Part shown: positions 1 to 9,742 of the stretch, in pieces
Layout: every line of letters starts with the position of its first letter
Position numbering within the stretch: the first letter of the stretch is position 1
Source: Rhodanobacteraceae bacterium
GTDB taxonomy: Bacteria; Pseudomonadota; Gammaproteobacteria; Xanthomonadales; Rhodanobacteraceae
Direction: 5' to 3'
Length of the DNA stretch: 64,000 nucleotides
Assembly (NCBI GenBank): GCA_003142815.1
Contig: PLNP01000045.1
Coordinates: 1 to 64,000 of the forward strand
Program-made: the position numbers and the translations under genes
The notes under the pieces: model-generated
Seen by the model: only the letters and a program-made list of their open reading frames with translations
Told to the model about the DNA's origin: nothing
Database searches by the model: none

Positions 1-92
1 ACCCGATCGCGATGGAAGAAGGTCTGCGTTTTGCGATTCGCGAAGGTGGGCGCACCGTCGGCGCCGGCGTGGTGGCGAAGATCATCCAGTAA
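1..92 (+). CDS. tuf: Elongation factor Tu, C-terminal end (partial)
   Basis: Only the last 29 codons are in the window; the reading frame starts at base 3 and ends at TAA 90-92. The tail reads RFAIREGGRTVGAGVVAKI, the hallmark C-terminus of EF-Tu, the GTPase that brings aminoacyl-tRNA to the ribosome. A tuf copy immediately before rpsJ is the usual end of the str operon in proteobacteria, which agrees with what follows. The gene is cut by the window edge, not truncated biologically. Confidence 0.95.
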   Translation, partial: PIAMEEGLRFAIREGGRTVGAGVVAKIIQ

Positions 93-96
93 AAGT

Positions 97-178
97 CGGT
101 AACCGGTAACCGGAAACGGGTAGCCGGACGAGCGAACACCGCTCTCCGGCTATCGATTCCCGGCTTACGGCTCTCGAA
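97..178. repeat. Repeat-rich tuf-rpsJ spacer with inverted repeat
   Basis: The stretch opens with a duplicated GGTAACC block followed by TAGCCGGA, and about 20 bases later the complementary TCCGGCTA appears, giving an imperfect stem. Similar GGTAACCGG / CCGGCTCC elements are common in Xanthomonadales intergenic DNA (recalled, not searched). It separates the str operon from the S10 operon and could act as a weak terminator or a processing site. Confidence 0.5.
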
Positions 179-247
179 CAAACGACATATGGCGCCCCGG
201 AAAGCGGGAGCGCTGCAAGCAACAAGCTCTTTAAAGGACACACGGCA

Positions 248-559
248 ATGGCGGACCAGAAGATTCGTATCCGGCTCAAGGCGTTCGATCATCGTTTGAT
301 CGATCGTTCCGCGAGCGAGATCGTCGAAACGGCGAAGCGTACCGGTGCGCAAGTTCGCGGCCCGATTCCGCTACCGACGAAGATCGAGCGCGTCACGATT
401 CTCACGTCGCCGCACGCCGACAAGGATGCGCGCGACCAGTACGAGACGCGCATCCACAAGCGCGTGATGGACATCGTCGATCCCAACGACAAGACCGTGG
501 ACGCGCTGATGAAGCTCGACCTCGCGGCTGGCGTCGACGTCCAGATCAAGCTGCACTGA
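248..559 (+). CDS. rpsJ: 30S ribosomal protein S10
   Basis: 103 residues, exactly the length of E. coli S10. The opening [18 protein letters not shown] and the centre [26 protein letters not shown] are diagnostic of S10, also known as transcription factor NusE. It sits in the 30S head and pairs with NusB/NusG in antitermination. First gene of the S10 operon. The start ATG has an AAAGGA Shine-Dalgarno at about 10 bases upstream. Confidence 0.98.
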   Translation: MADQKIRIRLKAFDHRLIDRSASEIVETAKRTGAQVRGPIPLPTKIERVTILTSPHADKDARDQYETRIHKRVMDIVDPNDKTVDALMKLDLAAGVDVQIKLH

Positions 560-631
560 AACACGGCTGCATTGACGCACCGCTGTATTGAAGCCTTGCT
601 GTATCGAAGCATTAGGTAACGGGATACGACG

Positions 632-1276
632 ATGAGTATCGGGTTGGTAGGTCGTAAATGCGGCATGAGCCGCGTCTTTACCGAGGATGGTCGTTCGGTG
701 CCGGTGACGCTGATTGAAGCGACGCCGAATCGTGTGACCCAGGTGAAGACGGTCGAGGTTGATGGCTACAGCGCCATCCAGGTCACCGCGGGCGCGAAGC
801 GCGCTGCGCTGGTCAACAAGCCACAGGCTGGGCACTACGCCAAGGCGAAGGTCGAAGCGGGTCGCGGCCTTTGGGAATTCCGCGTCGAAGCGGGTGACCT
901 CGGCAAGTTTGCGGTCGGTGGCGAGCTGAAAGCGGACGAGCTGTTCACGATTGGCCAGAAGGTCGACGTTGCAGGCGTCAGCAAGGGCAAGGGCTTCCAG
1001 GGCACGATCAAACGCCATCACTTCGCGATGGGTGACGCGACGCACGGCAACTCGCTGTCGCATCGTTCGCCGGGCTCAATCGGTCAGCGCCAGACGCCGG
1101 GCCGCGTATTTCCGGGCAAGAAGATGGCCGGCCAGATGGGCAACGTGAATCGTTCGTCGATAAATCTCGAAGTGGTCAAGATCGACACCGAGCGTCATCT
1201 GATCGCGATCAAGGGTGCAGTTCCGGGTGCTCCGGGCGGCAACGTGATCATCCGCGCCGCCGCGAAGACGAAGTAA
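632..1276 (+). CDS. rplC: 50S ribosomal protein L3
   Basis: 214 residues (E. coli 209). It begins [20 protein letters not shown], typical L3, and contains the glutamine-containing loop [20 protein letters not shown], whose Gln is methylated by PrmB in relatives. L3 is an early assembly protein near the peptidyl transferase centre. Second gene of the S10 operon, 72 bases after rpsJ and 10 bases before rplD. Confidence 0.98.
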   Translation: MSIGLVGRKCGMSRVFTEDGRSVPVTLIEATPNRVTQVKTVEVDGYSAIQVTAGAKRAALVNKPQAGHYAKAKVEAGRGLWEFRVEAGDLGKFAVGGELKADELFTIGQKVDVAGVSKGKGFQGTIKRHHFAMGDATHGNSLSHRSPGSIGQRQTPGRVFPGKKMAGQMGNVNRSSINLEVVKIDTERHLIAIKGAVPGAPGGNVIIRAAAKTK

Positions 1277-1286
1277 GGAGGACGCC

Positions 1287-1889
1287 ATGGAACTCAATGT
1301 CATTGGCGCCAAGCCGGTAACTCTTTCCGAGACAGTGTTCGGCGAGGAATTCCGCGAAGGTCTTGTGCATCAGGTCGTCGTTGCCTACCGCAATGCGGGG
1401 CGCGCCGGAACGAAGGCGCAGAAGACGCGATCGGAAGTCAACGGCACCACCAAGAAGTCGAAGAAGCAGAAGGGCGGCGGCGCGCGTCACGGCGCGCTGA
1501 CAGCTCCGATCTTCGTCGGTGGTGGTGTCACGTTCGCGGCCAAGCCACGCAGCTTCGCGCAGAAGGTCAACCGCAAGATGTTTCGCGGTGCGATGATTTC
1601 GATTCTCTCGGAACTCAATCGTCAGGGCCGTCTCACGCTGGTCGAGGGCTTCGGCATCGATCAGCCGAAGACCAGGCTCATGGTCGGGAAGCTCGATGAG
1701 TTGAAGGCGAGTGGACGTGTCGTGTTGGTTGCCGAAAATGCGCCGGAAGCACTGTTTCTGGCAGCACGCAACGTGCCATATCTGCACGTTGTCGACGTTG
1801 CGGCGCTGGACCCGGTCAGCCTGGTTGCGGCGGACAAGGTCGTGATGACCACCGAATCGCTCAAGCGCATCGAGGAGTGGTTGGCATGA
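1287..1889 (+). CDS. rplD: 50S ribosomal protein L4
   Basis: 200 residues (E. coli 201). The internal loop rich in Lys/Gly ([20 protein letters not shown], then [10 protein letters not shown]) is the extended tentacle of L4 that lines the exit tunnel. In E. coli L4 also represses the S10 operon by attenuation; no matching leader was recognised upstream here. The GGAGG Shine-Dalgarno lies 6 bases before the ATG, and its TGA overlaps the rplW start. Confidence 0.98.
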   Translation: MELNVIGAKPVTLSETVFGEEFREGLVHQVVVAYRNAGRAGTKAQKTRSEVNGTTKKSKKQKGGGARHGALTAPIFVGGGVTFAAKPRSFAQKVNRKMFRGAMISILSELNRQGRLTLVEGFGIDQPKTRLMVGKLDELKASGRVVLVAENAPEALFLAARNVPYLHVVDVAALDPVSLVAADKVVMTTESLKRIEEWLA

Positions 1890-2176
1890 ACGAGCGTCTC
1901 TTCAGCGTCCTGCGCGCGCCGCATATCTCTGAAAAGAGTGCGCGCTTGCAGGAGATCAACCAATACGTGTTCGAAGTTTCGCAGACCGCGACCAAGGCTG
2001 ATGTCAAAGCTGCAGTCGAAGGACTGTTCAGCGTCGAAGTGCAATCGGTGAACCTGGTCAACGTGAAAGGCAAGGCCCGGACATTCCGTTCTCGCGCGGG
2101 TACACGCAGCAGCAAGCGCAAGGCTTATGTGCGTCTTGCCGATGGCCAGACCATCGACGTGACAGCCAAGCCGTAA
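1886..2176 (+). CDS. rplW: 50S ribosomal protein L23
   Basis: 96 residues with the start chosen at ATG 1886, which forms an ATGA overlap with the rplD stop; an in-frame GTG three codons upstream would add MVG and is less likely. The sequence [20 protein letters not shown] is typical L23, with the globular fold followed by the tunnel loop around residues 60-80 ([20 protein letters not shown]). L23 forms the docking site for SRP and trigger factor at the tunnel exit. Confidence 0.97.
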   Translation: MNERLFSVLRAPHISEKSARLQEINQYVFEVSQTATKADVKAAVEGLFSVEVQSVNLVNVKGKARTFRSRAGTRSSKRKAYVRLADGQTIDVTAKP

Positions 2177-2188
2177 GGTGACCGACCC

Positions 2189-3016
2189 ATGGCATTGATT
2201 ACAGTAAAACCCACTTCCCCCGGACGCCGCGCCGTCGTACGCGTGTTCACGCCCGGACTCCACAAGGGCGCGCCATACGCACCGTTGACCGAGTCGCAGT
2301 CCAACAACGGCGGCCGCAACCATTACGGGCGCATTACCACGCGTCACCAGGGTGGCGGCTCGAAACAGAACTATCGCATCATCGACTTCAAGCGCGACAA
2401 GGAAGGCATCGCTTGCCGTATCGAGCGCATCGAGTACGATCCGAATCGCACCGCGCACATCGCGTTGCTGTGCTACGTCGATGGCGAGCGCCGTTACGTG
2501 ATCGCGCCGAAGGGCACGAAGGTCGGTGACCAGCTGATGGCTGGGCACGATGCACCGATCAAGGTCGGCAACTCGCTGCCACTGCGCAATATCCCGATCG
2601 GCTCGACCGTGCATTGCATCGAGATGAAGCCGGGCAAGGGTGCGCAGATCGCGCGATCGGCCGGCGCCTCGGCGCAGCTGGTTGCGCGTGAACAAGGCTA
2701 CGCGACGCTGCGTCTTCGCTCCGGCGAAATGCGCAAGGTGCCGGCGGAATGCCGCGCGACGATTGGCGAAGTCGGCAACTCCGAGCACAACCTGGAGAAG
2801 CTTGGCAAGGCCGGTGCGAGCCGTTGGCGCGGGGTGCGCCCGACCGTGCGCGGCGCAGCGATGAATCCGGTCGACCATCCACATGGTGGTGGCGAAGCGA
2901 AGGCCGGTCAGGGCAACCCGCATCCGGTGTCCCCATGGGGCACTCCGGCCAAGGGTTACAAGACACGCAAGAACAAGCGCACGACGCAGTTCATCGTCCG
3001 CGATCGCAGGGGTTGA
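2189..3016 (+). CDS. rplB: 50S ribosomal protein L2
   Basis: 275 residues (E. coli 273). The family signature [18 protein letters not shown]-like block is present as [19 protein letters not shown] near residue 40, and the C-terminal [12 protein letters not shown] segment contains the conserved His that lies close to the peptidyl transferase centre. L2 is needed for subunit joining. It follows rplW by 12 bases and precedes rpsS by 11. Confidence 0.98.
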   Translation: MALITVKPTSPGRRAVVRVFTPGLHKGAPYAPLTESQSNNGGRNHYGRITTRHQGGGSKQNYRIIDFKRDKEGIACRIERIEYDPNRTAHIALLCYVDGERRYVIAPKGTKVGDQLMAGHDAPIKVGNSLPLRNIPIGSTVHCIEMKPGKGAQIARSAGASAQLVAREQGYATLRLRSGEMRKVPAECRATIGEVGNSEHNLEKLGKAGASRWRGVRPTVRGAAMNPVDHPHGGGEAKAGQGNPHPVSPWGTPAKGYKTRKNKRTTQFIVRDRRG

Positions 3017-3027
3017 TAGGTAACGCC

Positions 3028-3312
3028 ATGGCTCGTTCTCTGAAGAAAGGACCGTTCGTCGATCACCACCTGTTGAAAAAGGTGGAAGTTGCGAGCGCTG
3101 CACACAACAAGCGCCCGATCAAGACCTGGTCGCGTCGCTCGATGGTCATCCCGGAGATGGTGGGCTTGACGCTCGCCATCCACAATGGCCGCCAGCACGT
3201 TCCCGTGTTGGTCAACGAAAACATGGTCGGCCACAAGCTCGGCGAGTTCGCGGTCACGCGAACCTTCAAGGGGCATTCCGGCGACAAGAAGGCCGCCGAG
3301 GCCAAGAAGTGA
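3028..3312 (+). CDS. rpsS: 30S ribosomal protein S19
   Basis: 94 residues (E. coli 92) from ATG 3028. [20 protein letters not shown] is the nearly invariant S19 start and [20 protein letters not shown] the conserved C-terminal part. The frame is open far upstream inside rplB, but that extension has no S19 counterpart and was rejected. S19 binds the 30S head next to S13. The stop overlaps the rplV start by one base. Confidence 0.98.
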   Translation: MARSLKKGPFVDHHLLKKVEVASAAHNKRPIKTWSRRSMVIPEMVGLTLAIHNGRQHVPVLVNENMVGHKLGEFAVTRTFKGHSGDKKAAEAKK

Positions 3313-3650
3313 TGAGTACCATGGAAGCCAAAGCGATCTTGCGCAGCGCGCGCATCTCACCGCAGAAAGCCCGTCTGGTCGCCGACCAGATACGCGGTCT
3401 TGCGGTTGGCCGAGCGACCAACCTGCTCACGTTCAGCGACAAGAAGGCGGCGCAGCTGATCAAGAAGGTGCTGCTGTCGGCGGTCGCGAATGCCGAAAAC
3501 AATCTCGGCGCGGATGTGGACGAACTCAAGATCGCCCGCATCTTCGTCGACGAAGCCCCGACCCTCAAGCGCATGCATGCGCGCGCCAAGGGTCGCGGTT
3601 CACGTATCACGAAACGCACGAGCCACATCACCGTGGTTGTCGGCGAATAA
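3312..3650 (+). CDS. rplV: 50S ribosomal protein L22
   Basis: 112 residues from ATG 3312, which shares one base with the rpsS TGA; an in-frame ATG at 3321 would give [11 protein letters not shown] and is a plausible alternative. [16 protein letters not shown] and the C-terminal [21 protein letters not shown] are L22 signatures; the latter is the beta-hairpin that lines the exit tunnel and is where macrolide-resistance changes occur in other bacteria. Confidence 0.96.
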   Translation: MSTMEAKAILRSARISPQKARLVADQIRGLAVGRATNLLTFSDKKAAQLIKKVLLSAVANAENNLGADVDELKIARIFVDEAPTLKRMHARAKGRGSRITKRTSHITVVVGE

Positions 3651-3668
3651 GGCACAGGGGCTGCAACG

Positions 3669-4376
3669 ATGGGTCATAAAGTTCATCCCACCGGGTTCCG
3701 CCTTGGCATCAGCAAGGACTGGAATTCGAAGTGGTTCGCGGGCAAGCGCGAATACGCCGAATATCTGGGTGCCGATCTCAAGGTGCGTGAGCTGCTCAAG
3801 AAGAAGCTCGCCCAGGCCGGTATCTCGAAGATCCTGATCGAGCGTCCGGCGAAGACTGCACGCGTGACGATCCACACGGCTCGTCCGGGTATCGTCATCG
3901 GCAAGAAGGGCGAGGATATCGAGAAGCTGCGCAAGGAAGTCTCTGCGGTGATGGGCGTGCCCGTCCACATCAACGTGACCGAGGTGCGCAAGCCCGAGCT
4001 CGATGCGCAGCTGGTCGCCGAGTCGATCGCGCAGCAGCTGGAGCGCCGCATCATGTTCCGGCGCGCGATGAAGCGCGCGGTGCAGAACGCGATGCGCCTC
4101 GGCGCGCTTGGCATCAAGGTCAACGTCGGTGGTCGTCTGAACGGCGCCGAGATCGCGCGTTCGGAGTGGTACCGCGAAGGTCGCGTGCCGCTGCACACGC
4201 TGCGTGCTGACATCGACTACGGCTTTGCCGAGGCGAAGACCACGTACGGAATCATCGGTGTGAAGGTCTGGGTCTACAAGGGTGAGATCTTCGACCTGCA
4301 CGCCTCTCAGCAGGAAGCCAAGGCCGAGGCCGCTGAAGAGCGTCCGCAGCGTCGCGCGCCGAAGGCGGGAGCGTAA
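3669..4376 (+). CDS. rpsC: 30S ribosomal protein S3
   Basis: 235 residues (E. coli 233). It starts [14 protein letters not shown], the standard S3 opening. The KH domain shows the GxxG loop in [17 protein letters not shown] (about residues 77-93). The C-terminus is a charged tail ending RAPKAGA. S3 sits at the mRNA entry tunnel and helps unwind mRNA. Three bases separate it from rplP. Confidence 0.98.
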   Translation: MGHKVHPTGFRLGISKDWNSKWFAGKREYAEYLGADLKVRELLKKKLAQAGISKILIERPAKTARVTIHTARPGIVIGKKGEDIEKLRKEVSAVMGVPVHINVTEVRKPELDAQLVAESIAQQLERRIMFRRAMKRAVQNAMRLGALGIKVNVGGRLNGAEIARSEWYREGRVPLHTLRADIDYGFAEAKTTYGIIGVKVWVYKGEIFDLHASQQEAKAEAAEERPQRRAPKAGA

Positions 4377-4379
4377 CTC

Positions 4380-4793
4380 ATGCTGCAACCCAAACGCACC
4401 AAATATCGCAAGGTACAAAAAGCCCGCAACCGCGGCTTGGCCTATGTTTCCAACAAGGTCAGCTTCGGTGAATTCGGCCTTCGCGCGACGACGCATGGTC
4501 ATCTGACCGCGCGCCAGATCGAAGCCGCGCGTCGCTGCATCACGCGTTACGTCAAGCGTGGCGGCAAGCTCTGGATCCGCGTGTTCCCGGACAAGCCGAT
4601 CTCGAAGAAGCCTATCGAAGTCCGCATGGGCAACGGCAAGGGCAACGTCGAGTTCTGGGTTGCACCGGTGCAGCCGGGTCGCATGCTGTATGAAATCGAG
4701 GGTGTCGCCGAAGTCGCGGCACGTGAGGCGTTTCGCCTGGCCGCCGCGAAACTCTCGGTGCAGACCCAATTCGTGACACGGACGGTGCTGTGA
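4380..4793 (+). CDS. rplP: 50S ribosomal protein L16
   Basis: 137 residues (E. coli 136). [19 protein letters not shown] is typical, and [19 protein letters not shown] near the end is conserved. Residue Arg in the [14 protein letters not shown] stretch corresponds to the site hydroxylated by YcfD in relatives. L16 binds near the A-site tRNA and organises the peptidyl transferase centre. Its TGA overlaps the rpmC ATG by one base. Confidence 0.97.
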   Translation: MLQPKRTKYRKVQKARNRGLAYVSNKVSFGEFGLRATTHGHLTARQIEAARRCITRYVKRGGKLWIRVFPDKPISKKPIEVRMGNGKGNVEFWVAPVQPGRMLYEIEGVAEVAAREAFRLAAAKLSVQTQFVTRTVL

Positions 4794-4987
4794 TGGAACT
4801 CAAAGAACTCCGCCAGAAGAACGCGCAGCAGCTCACCGAGCAACTCGGCGAACTGCGCCGCGAACAGTTCAACCTGCGCATGCAGAAAGGTTCCGGCCAG
4901 TTGCCGCAGACGCATCAGTTTGGCCGCGTTCGCCGCGAGATCGCGCAGGTCAACTACCTGCTCGGCGTGCAGAAGCAGGGGCAGTGA
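4793..4987 (+). CDS. rpmC: 50S ribosomal protein L29
   Basis: 64 residues from ATG 4793 (E. coli 63); the start forms TGATG with the rplP stop. The two-helix hairpin is visible as [20 protein letters not shown] followed by [21 protein letters not shown]29 contacts L23 at the tunnel exit. A GTG one codon upstream is an unlikely alternative. Confidence 0.96.
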   Translation: MELKELRQKNAQQLTEQLGELRREQFNLRMQKGSGQLPQTHQFGRVRREIAQVNYLLGVQKQGQ

Positions 4988-4989
4988 GA

Positions 4990-5253
4990 ATGAACGATAA
5001 CGCAAACAAAGAGCACACCGTCGAAGGGCGTGTTGTCAGCAACAAGATGCACAAGACCGTGACGGTTCTGCTCGAGCGCCAAGTGCAACATCCGCTGTAT
5101 GGCAAGATCATTCGTCGCTCGACCAAGGTGCATGCGCACGACGAAGTCGGCGAATGCAAGGAAGGCGACGTGGTCCGCATCGCGGAATGCCGCCCGCTGT
5201 CGAAAACCAAGAACTGGCGCGTCGTGAAGATCATCACGCGCGCTGAAGCCTGA
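4990..5253 (+). CDS. rpsQ: 30S ribosomal protein S17
   Basis: 87 residues from ATG 4990. [20 protein letters not shown] and [19 protein letters not shown] are S17 signatures of the OB-fold protein that binds the 5' domain of 16S rRNA. An in-frame GTG at 4984 would overlap the end of rpmC and would only add two residues. Ends 28 bases before rplN. Confidence 0.96.
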   Translation: MNDNANKEHTVEGRVVSNKMHKTVTVLLERQVQHPLYGKIIRRSTKVHAHDEVGECKEGDVVRIAECRPLSKTKNWRVVKIITRAEA

Positions 5254-5281
5254 GCGTGGAAGAGCGGAAGGAGCGAGCGAC

Positions 5282-5650
5282 ATGATCCAGATGCAAACCA
5301 CGCTGGCCGCAGCGGACAACAGCGGCGCGCGCGAACTGATGTGCATCAAGGTGCTGGGTGGTTCCAAGCGTCGTTATGCACGCATCGGTGACGTGATCAA
5401 GGTTTCGGTGCGCGAAGCGATTCCGCGCGGCAAGGTGAAGAAAGGCGAAGTCTACGACGCCGTCGTTGTGCGTACCCGCAAGGGTGTGCGTCGCGCCGAT
5501 GGTTCGCTGATCCGCTTCGACGGCAACGCCGCCGTCCTTTTGAACAACAAGCTCGAGCCGATTGGCACCCGCGTTTTCGGACCCGTCACGCGCGAGCTGC
5601 GCAGCGAACGGTTCATGAAGATCGTTTCGCTGGCGCCGGAAGTCCTGTAA
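5282..5650 (+). CDS. rplN: 50S ribosomal protein L14
   Basis: 122 residues (E. coli 123). [27 protein letters not shown] and the C-terminal [24 protein letters not shown] are almost invariant in L14, which forms bridge B8 and is the RsfS binding site. A GGAG Shine-Dalgarno lies 10 bases upstream. First gene of what is called the spc operon in E. coli. Confidence 0.98.
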   Translation: MIQMQTTLAAADNSGARELMCIKVLGGSKRRYARIGDVIKVSVREAIPRGKVKKGEVYDAVVVRTRKGVRRADGSLIRFDGNAAVLLNNKLEPIGTRVFGPVTRELRSERFMKIVSLAPEVL

Positions 5651-5663
5651 CGAGGTTGATGGC

Positions 5664-5978
5664 ATGAACCGTATCCGCAAAGGCGACCACGTGCTCGTGA
5701 TCGCCGGCAAGAACAAGGGTCAGAAGGGTGAGATCACGCGCGTCGCGGGCGATTCCGTGTTCGTGCAGAACATCAACCTGATCAAGCGTCACACCAAGCC
5801 GAATCCGCAGGCCAATCAGCCTGGCGGCATCGTCGAGCGTGAGGCTGCGATCCATATCTCCAACGTAATGCTGTTCAACTCCGCCTCCGGCAAGGGTGAA
5901 CGCGTGGGATTCAAGACGCTCGATGATGGGCGCAAGGTCCGCGTGTTCCGTCCGTCCGGCGAAGTGATCGACGCCTGA
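5664..5978 (+). CDS. rplX: 50S ribosomal protein L24
   Basis: 104 residues, same as E. coli. [24 protein letters not shown] is the KOW motif and [27 protein letters not shown] the conserved central region. L24 is an assembly initiator that binds the 5' end of 23S rRNA. Thirteen bases after rplN, 11 before rplE. Confidence 0.98.
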   Translation: MNRIRKGDHVLVIAGKNKGQKGEITRVAGDSVFVQNINLIKRHTKPNPQANQPGGIVEREAAIHISNVMLFNSASGKGERVGFKTLDDGRKVRVFRPSGEVIDA

Positions 5979-5989
5979 GGTCTGTTGCC

Positions 5990-6529
5990 ATGACGCGCCT
6001 TCAAAAGATTTACAAAGAGCAGGTCATGCCGAAGCTGATGGAACGCTTCGGCTACGCCAACCCGATGCAAGTGCCACGCCTGTCCAAGATCACGCTGAAC
6101 ATGGGCGTGGGCGAGGCGGTGGGCAACAAGAAGATTCTCGAGAACGCGGTCGGCGACATGGCGAAGATCGCCGGTCAGAAACCGATCATCACGTTGTCGC
6201 GCAAGGCCCACGCCACGTTCAAGATCCGCGAGAACTGGCCGATCGGCTGCAAGGTCACCTTGCGTCGTACGCGTATGTACGAATTCTTCGATCGCCTGAT
6301 CAACATCTCGCTGCCGCGCGCGCGCGACTTCCGCGGTGTTTCGGGTCATTCGTTCGACGGTCGCGGCAACTTCAACATGGGTATCAAGGAACAGATCATC
6401 TTCCCCGAGATCGATTTCGACCAGATCGATGCGCTGCGCGGCATGGACATCGCGATCACGACGACCGCGCGCACCGATGAAGAAGCCAAGGCACTCCTGG
6501 AAGCGTTTCGCTTTCCGTTCCGTAACTGA
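5990..6529 (+). CDS. rplE: 50S ribosomal protein L5
   Basis: 179 residues, identical in length to E. coli L5. [23 protein letters not shown], the segment [17 protein letters not shown] and the C-terminal [21 protein letters not shown] are family signatures. L5 binds 5S rRNA with L18 and contacts the P-site tRNA through its P-loop. Followed by rpsN after 34 bases. Confidence 0.98.
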   Translation: MTRLQKIYKEQVMPKLMERFGYANPMQVPRLSKITLNMGVGEAVGNKKILENAVGDMAKIAGQKPIITLSRKAHATFKIRENWPIGCKVTLRRTRMYEFFDRLINISLPRARDFRGVSGHSFDGRGNFNMGIKEQIIFPEIDFDQIDALRGMDIAITTTARTDEEAKALLEAFRFPFRN

Positions 6530-6563
6530 TTGCGTGCGAAATCAATCCCGCAGGGAATAAGAA

Positions 6564-6869
6564 ATGGCAAAGCGTTCAATGATCAACCGCGAAGTCAAGC
6601 GGACCAAGCTCGTCAAGCAGCACGGCGCGAAGCGCATCGAGCTGAAGAAGATCGTCGTCAGCACGACGGCCTCCTACGATGAAAAGCTTGCGGCTGCGGT
6701 GAAATTGCAGAAACTGCCGCGCGACTCCAGCCCTTCACGCCAGCGCAATCGTTGCCTGTTGACCGGCCGTTCACGCGGCGTCTACAGCAAGTTCGGCCTC
6801 GGCCGCCACAAGCTGCGTGAAGCGACCATGCGCGGCGATGTGCCGGGCCTGCGCAAGGCCAGCTGGTAA
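6564..6869 (+). CDS. rpsN: 30S ribosomal protein S14 (long, zinc-free form)
   Basis: 101 residues, the length of the long C-minus S14. There is no CxxC zinc ribbon; the region holds [20 protein letters not shown] instead. So this is the constitutive zinc-independent paralogue type. S14 sits in the 30S head. AGGGAATAAGAA before the ATG supplies a Shine-Dalgarno. Confidence 0.97.
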   Translation: MAKRSMINREVKRTKLVKQHGAKRIELKKIVVSTTASYDEKLAAAVKLQKLPRDSSPSRQRNRCLLTGRSRGVYSKFGLGRHKLREATMRGDVPGLRKASW

Positions 6870-6943
6870 CAAAACAAGAATTTTGGGAGTTTCCGGCTGC
6901 AATGGAGACTCCTGGATATCGATGCCAGAGAAGGAATCGAAAC

Positions 6944-7339
6944 ATGAGCATGACTGATCCCATTGCCGATATGTTCACGCGTATACGCAATGCGCAGGCC
7001 ACCGGCAAGCGCTCCGTGGCGATGCCGGCGTCGCGCGTGAAGCACGCGATCGCGAATCTGCTGAAGGACGAAGGCTATATCGCCGATGTCCAGACCAGCA
7101 CCGTCGAGGGCAAGCCGAAACTTGAAATTGCCCTCAAGTACCACGAAGGCAAGCCGGTTATCGAGCGCATCCAGCGCATCAGCCGCTCGGGTCTGCGCGT
7201 TTACCGCGGCAACGCCGAACTGCCCAGGATTCTCAATGGTCTTGGCATTTCCATCGTGTCCACCTCGTCCGGGATCATGACCGACGCACAGGCCCGCAAG
7301 AAGGGTCTGGGCGGCGAAGTCATCGGTCTGGTCGCCTGA
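6944..7339 (+). CDS. rpsH: 30S ribosomal protein S8
   Basis: 131 residues from ATG 6944 (E. coli 130). [18 protein letters not shown] and the C-terminal [22 protein letters not shown] are S8 signatures. The frame stays open to 6902, but that 14-codon extension has no counterpart in S8, and AGAAGGAATCG before 6944 is a good ribosome site. In E. coli S8 represses the spc operon by binding near rplE. Confidence 0.97.
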   Translation: MSMTDPIADMFTRIRNAQATGKRSVAMPASRVKHAIANLLKDEGYIADVQTSTVEGKPKLEIALKYHEGKPVIERIQRISRSGLRVYRGNAELPRILNGLGISIVSTSSGIMTDAQARKKGLGGEVIGLVA

Positions 7340-7350
7340 GGTTCTAATTG

Positions 7351-7400
7351 AATAGTCCGGCTAGGACGGCCGGTCTTTCTGTTGGTCAGGGATGACTATG
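7351..7400 (+). repeat. Decayed copy of the rpsM-rpsK double-hairpin repeat
   Basis: AGTCCGGCTAGGACGGCCGG is followed by a T-rich link and GGTCAGGGATGACT. This matches, with several substitutions, the consensus of the units at 11538-11780 (CCGGCCAGGAYGGCCGG, link, GGTCATGGATGACC). The first stem is broken at two positions and the second has an enlarged loop. It fills the rpsH-rplF gap and ends 12 bases before the rplF ATG. Confidence 0.7.
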
Positions 7401-7411
7401 GAGATAACCGC

Positions 7412-7939
7412 ATGTCACGCGTTGCCAAGAAACCCATTGCCGTGCCGAAGGGCGTCGACTGCCAGATCAAGCCTGACGCGATCACCGTGAAGGGACCCAA
7501 GGGCATCCTCGCGCTGAAGGTGCCGGCGGGCGTGGACGTCGTCATCGAGGGCGGCGAAATCAAGTTGAATGCGAAGAATCCGGCTGACATGAAGATGGCC
7601 GGAACCGCGCGCGCGCTGATCCAGAACATGGTCAAGGGTGTCAGCGAAGGTTACTCGCGCAAGCTCGAGCTGGTCGGCGTTGGTTATCGCGCGGCACTGC
7701 ACGGCAAGGATCTCAATCTCACGCTCGGTTTCTCGCACCCGGTTGTGTTCAGGGCTCCGGCCGACATCACGATCGAAGTGCCGGTGCAGACGGAAATTTT
7801 CGTCAGGGGCGCCGACAAGCAGCGCGTCGGTGAAGTCGCGGCAAAAATCCGCTCGTACCGTCCGCCGGAGCCCTACAAGGGCAAGGGCGTGCGTTATTCG
7901 GGCGAAAAGATCACCTTGAAGGAAGCCAAGAAGGCGTAA
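7412..7939 (+). CDS. rplF: 50S ribosomal protein L6
   Basis: 175 residues from ATG 7412 (E. coli 177). [17 protein letters not shown] opens the protein and the C-terminal [24 protein letters not shown] is the conserved L6 tail near the sarcin-ricin loop. Two L6 repeats are visible, around residues 1-80 and 85-170. The upstream in-frame extension to 7382 lies in the repeat relic and was not used. Confidence 0.97.
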   Translation: MSRVAKKPIAVPKGVDCQIKPDAITVKGPKGILALKVPAGVDVVIEGGEIKLNAKNPADMKMAGTARALIQNMVKGVSEGYSRKLELVGVGYRAALHGKDLNLTLGFSHPVVFRAPADITIEVPVQTEIFVRGADKQRVGEVAAKIRSYRPPEPYKGKGVRYSGEKITLKEAKKA

Positions 7940-8015
7940 TGCGGACCTGTCCGCAAGGGCTTGGCCGTTGACGGCCTGCTCCCAAAAGAGCCTATCCGCT
8001 TCCCGGAGACGTACA

Positions 8016-8369
8016 ATGGAAAAGAACATCGCAAGACTTCGCCGCGCCAAGAGCACGCGTGCCCACATCCGCGCGCTCGGCGTGCCACGCCTGAGCGTGC
8101 ATCGCAGCTCGCAGCATATTTATGCGCAGGTGCTGAGCGCGGATGGCGGCAAGGTGATCGCGGCGGCATCGACCGTGCAGAAATCGATCGCCGAGAGTCT
8201 CAAGGGCACCAAGAACAAATCCGCGGCAGCTGCGGTCGGCAAGGCGGTTGCCGAACTCGCCCTGAAGGCGGGGGTCGACAAGGTTGCATTTGATCGTTCG
8301 GGCTATCGTTATCACGGCCGCGTCCAGGTGCTCGCCGATGCGGCGCGCGAAGCGGGATTGAAATTCTGA
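8016..8369 (+). CDS. rplR: 50S ribosomal protein L18
   Basis: 117 residues from ATG 8016, the E. coli length. [19 protein letters not shown] and [27 protein letters not shown] are L18 signatures; the protein binds 5S rRNA with L5. GGAG is present 10 bases before the ATG. The longer in-frame version starting at 7968 is not supported by family length. Confidence 0.97.
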   Translation: MEKNIARLRRAKSTRAHIRALGVPRLSVHRSSQHIYAQVLSADGGKVIAAASTVQKSIAESLKGTKNKSAAAAVGKAVAELALKAGVDKVAFDRSGYRYHGRVQVLADAAREAGLKF

Positions 8370-8374
8370 GATTC

Positions 8375-8441
8375 GGGATTCGACATTCGGGATTCGCCAA
8401 GGCCACGCATGCTTTACCACGAATCCCCAATCCCGAATCCC
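8375..8441. repeat. Imperfect inverted repeat in the rplR-rpsE gap
   Basis: Two 22-base arms, 8375-8396 and 8420-8441, match in reverse complement at 19 of 22 positions around a 23-base loop. The arms are built from GGGATTCG-like units. Such GGGATTCGGGATT elements are common in Xanthomonadaceae intergenic DNA (recalled). Lying inside the spc operon, it would form a long hairpin in the mRNA between L18 and S5 and could set their relative expression. Confidence 0.75.
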
Positions 8442-8524
8442 TGGTAAGAAAAACCACAACTCTAAGCGGCCTCGCCGCAAGCAGAAGTCCGCACCGTTGT
8501 TACGGGCGGCATGACAGGTGAAAC

Positions 8525-9040
8525 ATGGCGAACAACAGCAACGAACGTGAAAGCGCCGATGGCTTCCTCGAGAAGCTGATCGCCGTGAACCGCGTGGCGA
8601 AGACCGTCAAGGGTGGCCGCCAGATGAGCTTTACCGCGCTGACCGTGGTCGGCGACGGCGATGGCCGCGTCGGCTTCGGCTACGGCAAGGCACGCGAAGT
8701 GCCGGTCGCCATTTCCAAGGCGATGGAGCGCGCGCGCAAGGCCATGGTGAAGATTCAGCTCAACAACGGCACGCTGTTTCATGCGGTCAAGGCGAATCAC
8801 GGCGCGGCAAAGGTCTACATGCAGCCTGCGTCTGACGGTACCGGCGTGATCGCTGGCGGCGCGATGCGCGCGGTGCTCGAAGTCGTCGGCGTGAAGAACG
8901 TTCTCGCCAAGGCGGTTGGTTCGCGCAATCCGATCAATCTGGTCCGCGCGACGATCATTGGTCTGCAGGCGATGGTGTCGCCGGAGCGGGTCGCGTCCAA
9001 GCGCGGCAAGTCGGTGGACGAGGTGCTCGGCAATGTCTAA
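8525..9040 (+). CDS. rpsE: 30S ribosomal protein S5
   Basis: 171 residues (E. coli 167). The dsRBD-like N-terminal half contains [21 protein letters not shown] and the second half [24 protein letters not shown]5 sits at the mRNA entry and affects decoding fidelity (ram mutations). The stop is overlapped by rpmD by 8 bases. Confidence 0.98.
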   Translation: MANNSNERESADGFLEKLIAVNRVAKTVKGGRQMSFTALTVVGDGDGRVGFGYGKAREVPVAISKAMERARKAMVKIQLNNGTLFHAVKANHGAAKVYMQPASDGTGVIAGGAMRAVLEVVGVKNVLAKAVGSRNPINLVRATIIGLQAMVSPERVASKRGKSVDEVLGNV

Positions 9041-9239
9041 GACCCAGGCAAAATCAGGCAAGACGATCCGCGTGCGCCTGTTCAAGAGCATCAACGGATG
9101 CCAGGGACGTCACCGTCTCAGCGTGCGTGCGCTCGGATTGCGCAAGCTCAACGACGTGCGCGAATTGCAGGATTCGCCGTCGGTGCGCGGTCTGATCAGC
9201 CAGGTCAGCTACCTGGTTCGCGTCGAAGAAAACGTGTAA
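9033..9239 (+). CDS. rpmD: 50S ribosomal protein L30
   Basis: 68 residues from ATG 9033, inside the end of rpsE, so translation is probably coupled. It is about nine residues longer than E. coli L30 because of an N-terminal extension ([11 protein letters not shown]). [17 protein letters not shown] and [20 protein letters not shown] are L30 signatures. Confidence 0.95.
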   Translation: MSKTQAKSGKTIRVRLFKSINGCQGRHRLSVRALGLRKLNDVRELQDSPSVRGLISQVSYLVRVEENV

Positions 9240-9303
9240 GCGCCGCAGGTATTGAACGGCACGTTCAATACCTCGAATCAGTGACTAGCAGGAGTTCAGT
9301 CCC

Positions 9304-9738
9304 ATGCGTCTCAATACACTCAAGCCCGCCGCTGGCGCCCGCAAGGATCGTGTTCGCGTCGGTCGTGGTATCGGTTCGGGCCTCGGCAAGACCGCGGGTC
9401 GTGGTCACAAGGGCCAGTACGCGCGCTCGGGCAAGGGCAAGGTCAAGCCGGGCTTCGAAGGCGGCCAGATGCCGCTGCAGCGTCGCTTGCCAAAAGTCGG
9501 TTTCCGCTCGAAGAAGTCGCACGAAACCAGCGAAGTACTGCTGTACAAGCTTGATTCGCTCAAGGCCAGCGTGATCGATTTCGACGCACTCAAGGCGGCA
9601 GGTCTGATCGAGACCCGCGCCGTGCGCGCGAAGATCGTCAAGAAGGGCGAGATCAAGTCGGCGATCAAGCTCAAGGGCGTGGCCGCGACCGCTGGTGCCA
9701 AGGCCGCGATCGAGGCTGCCGGCGGCAGCGTGGAGTAA
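9304..9738 (+). CDS. rplO: 50S ribosomal protein L15
   Basis: 144 residues, same as E. coli. [20 protein letters not shown] followed by a Gly/Lys-rich extended arm ([18 protein letters not shown]) and [18 protein letters not shown] are L15 signatures. Ends 4 bases before the secY start. Confidence 0.98.
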   Translation: MRLNTLKPAAGARKDRVRVGRGIGSGLGKTAGRGHKGQYARSGKGKVKPGFEGGQMPLQRRLPKVGFRSKKSHETSEVLLYKLDSLKASVIDFDALKAAGLIETRAVRAKIVKKGEIKSAIKLKGVAATAGAKAAIEAAGGSVE

Positions 9739-9742
9739 GCGA

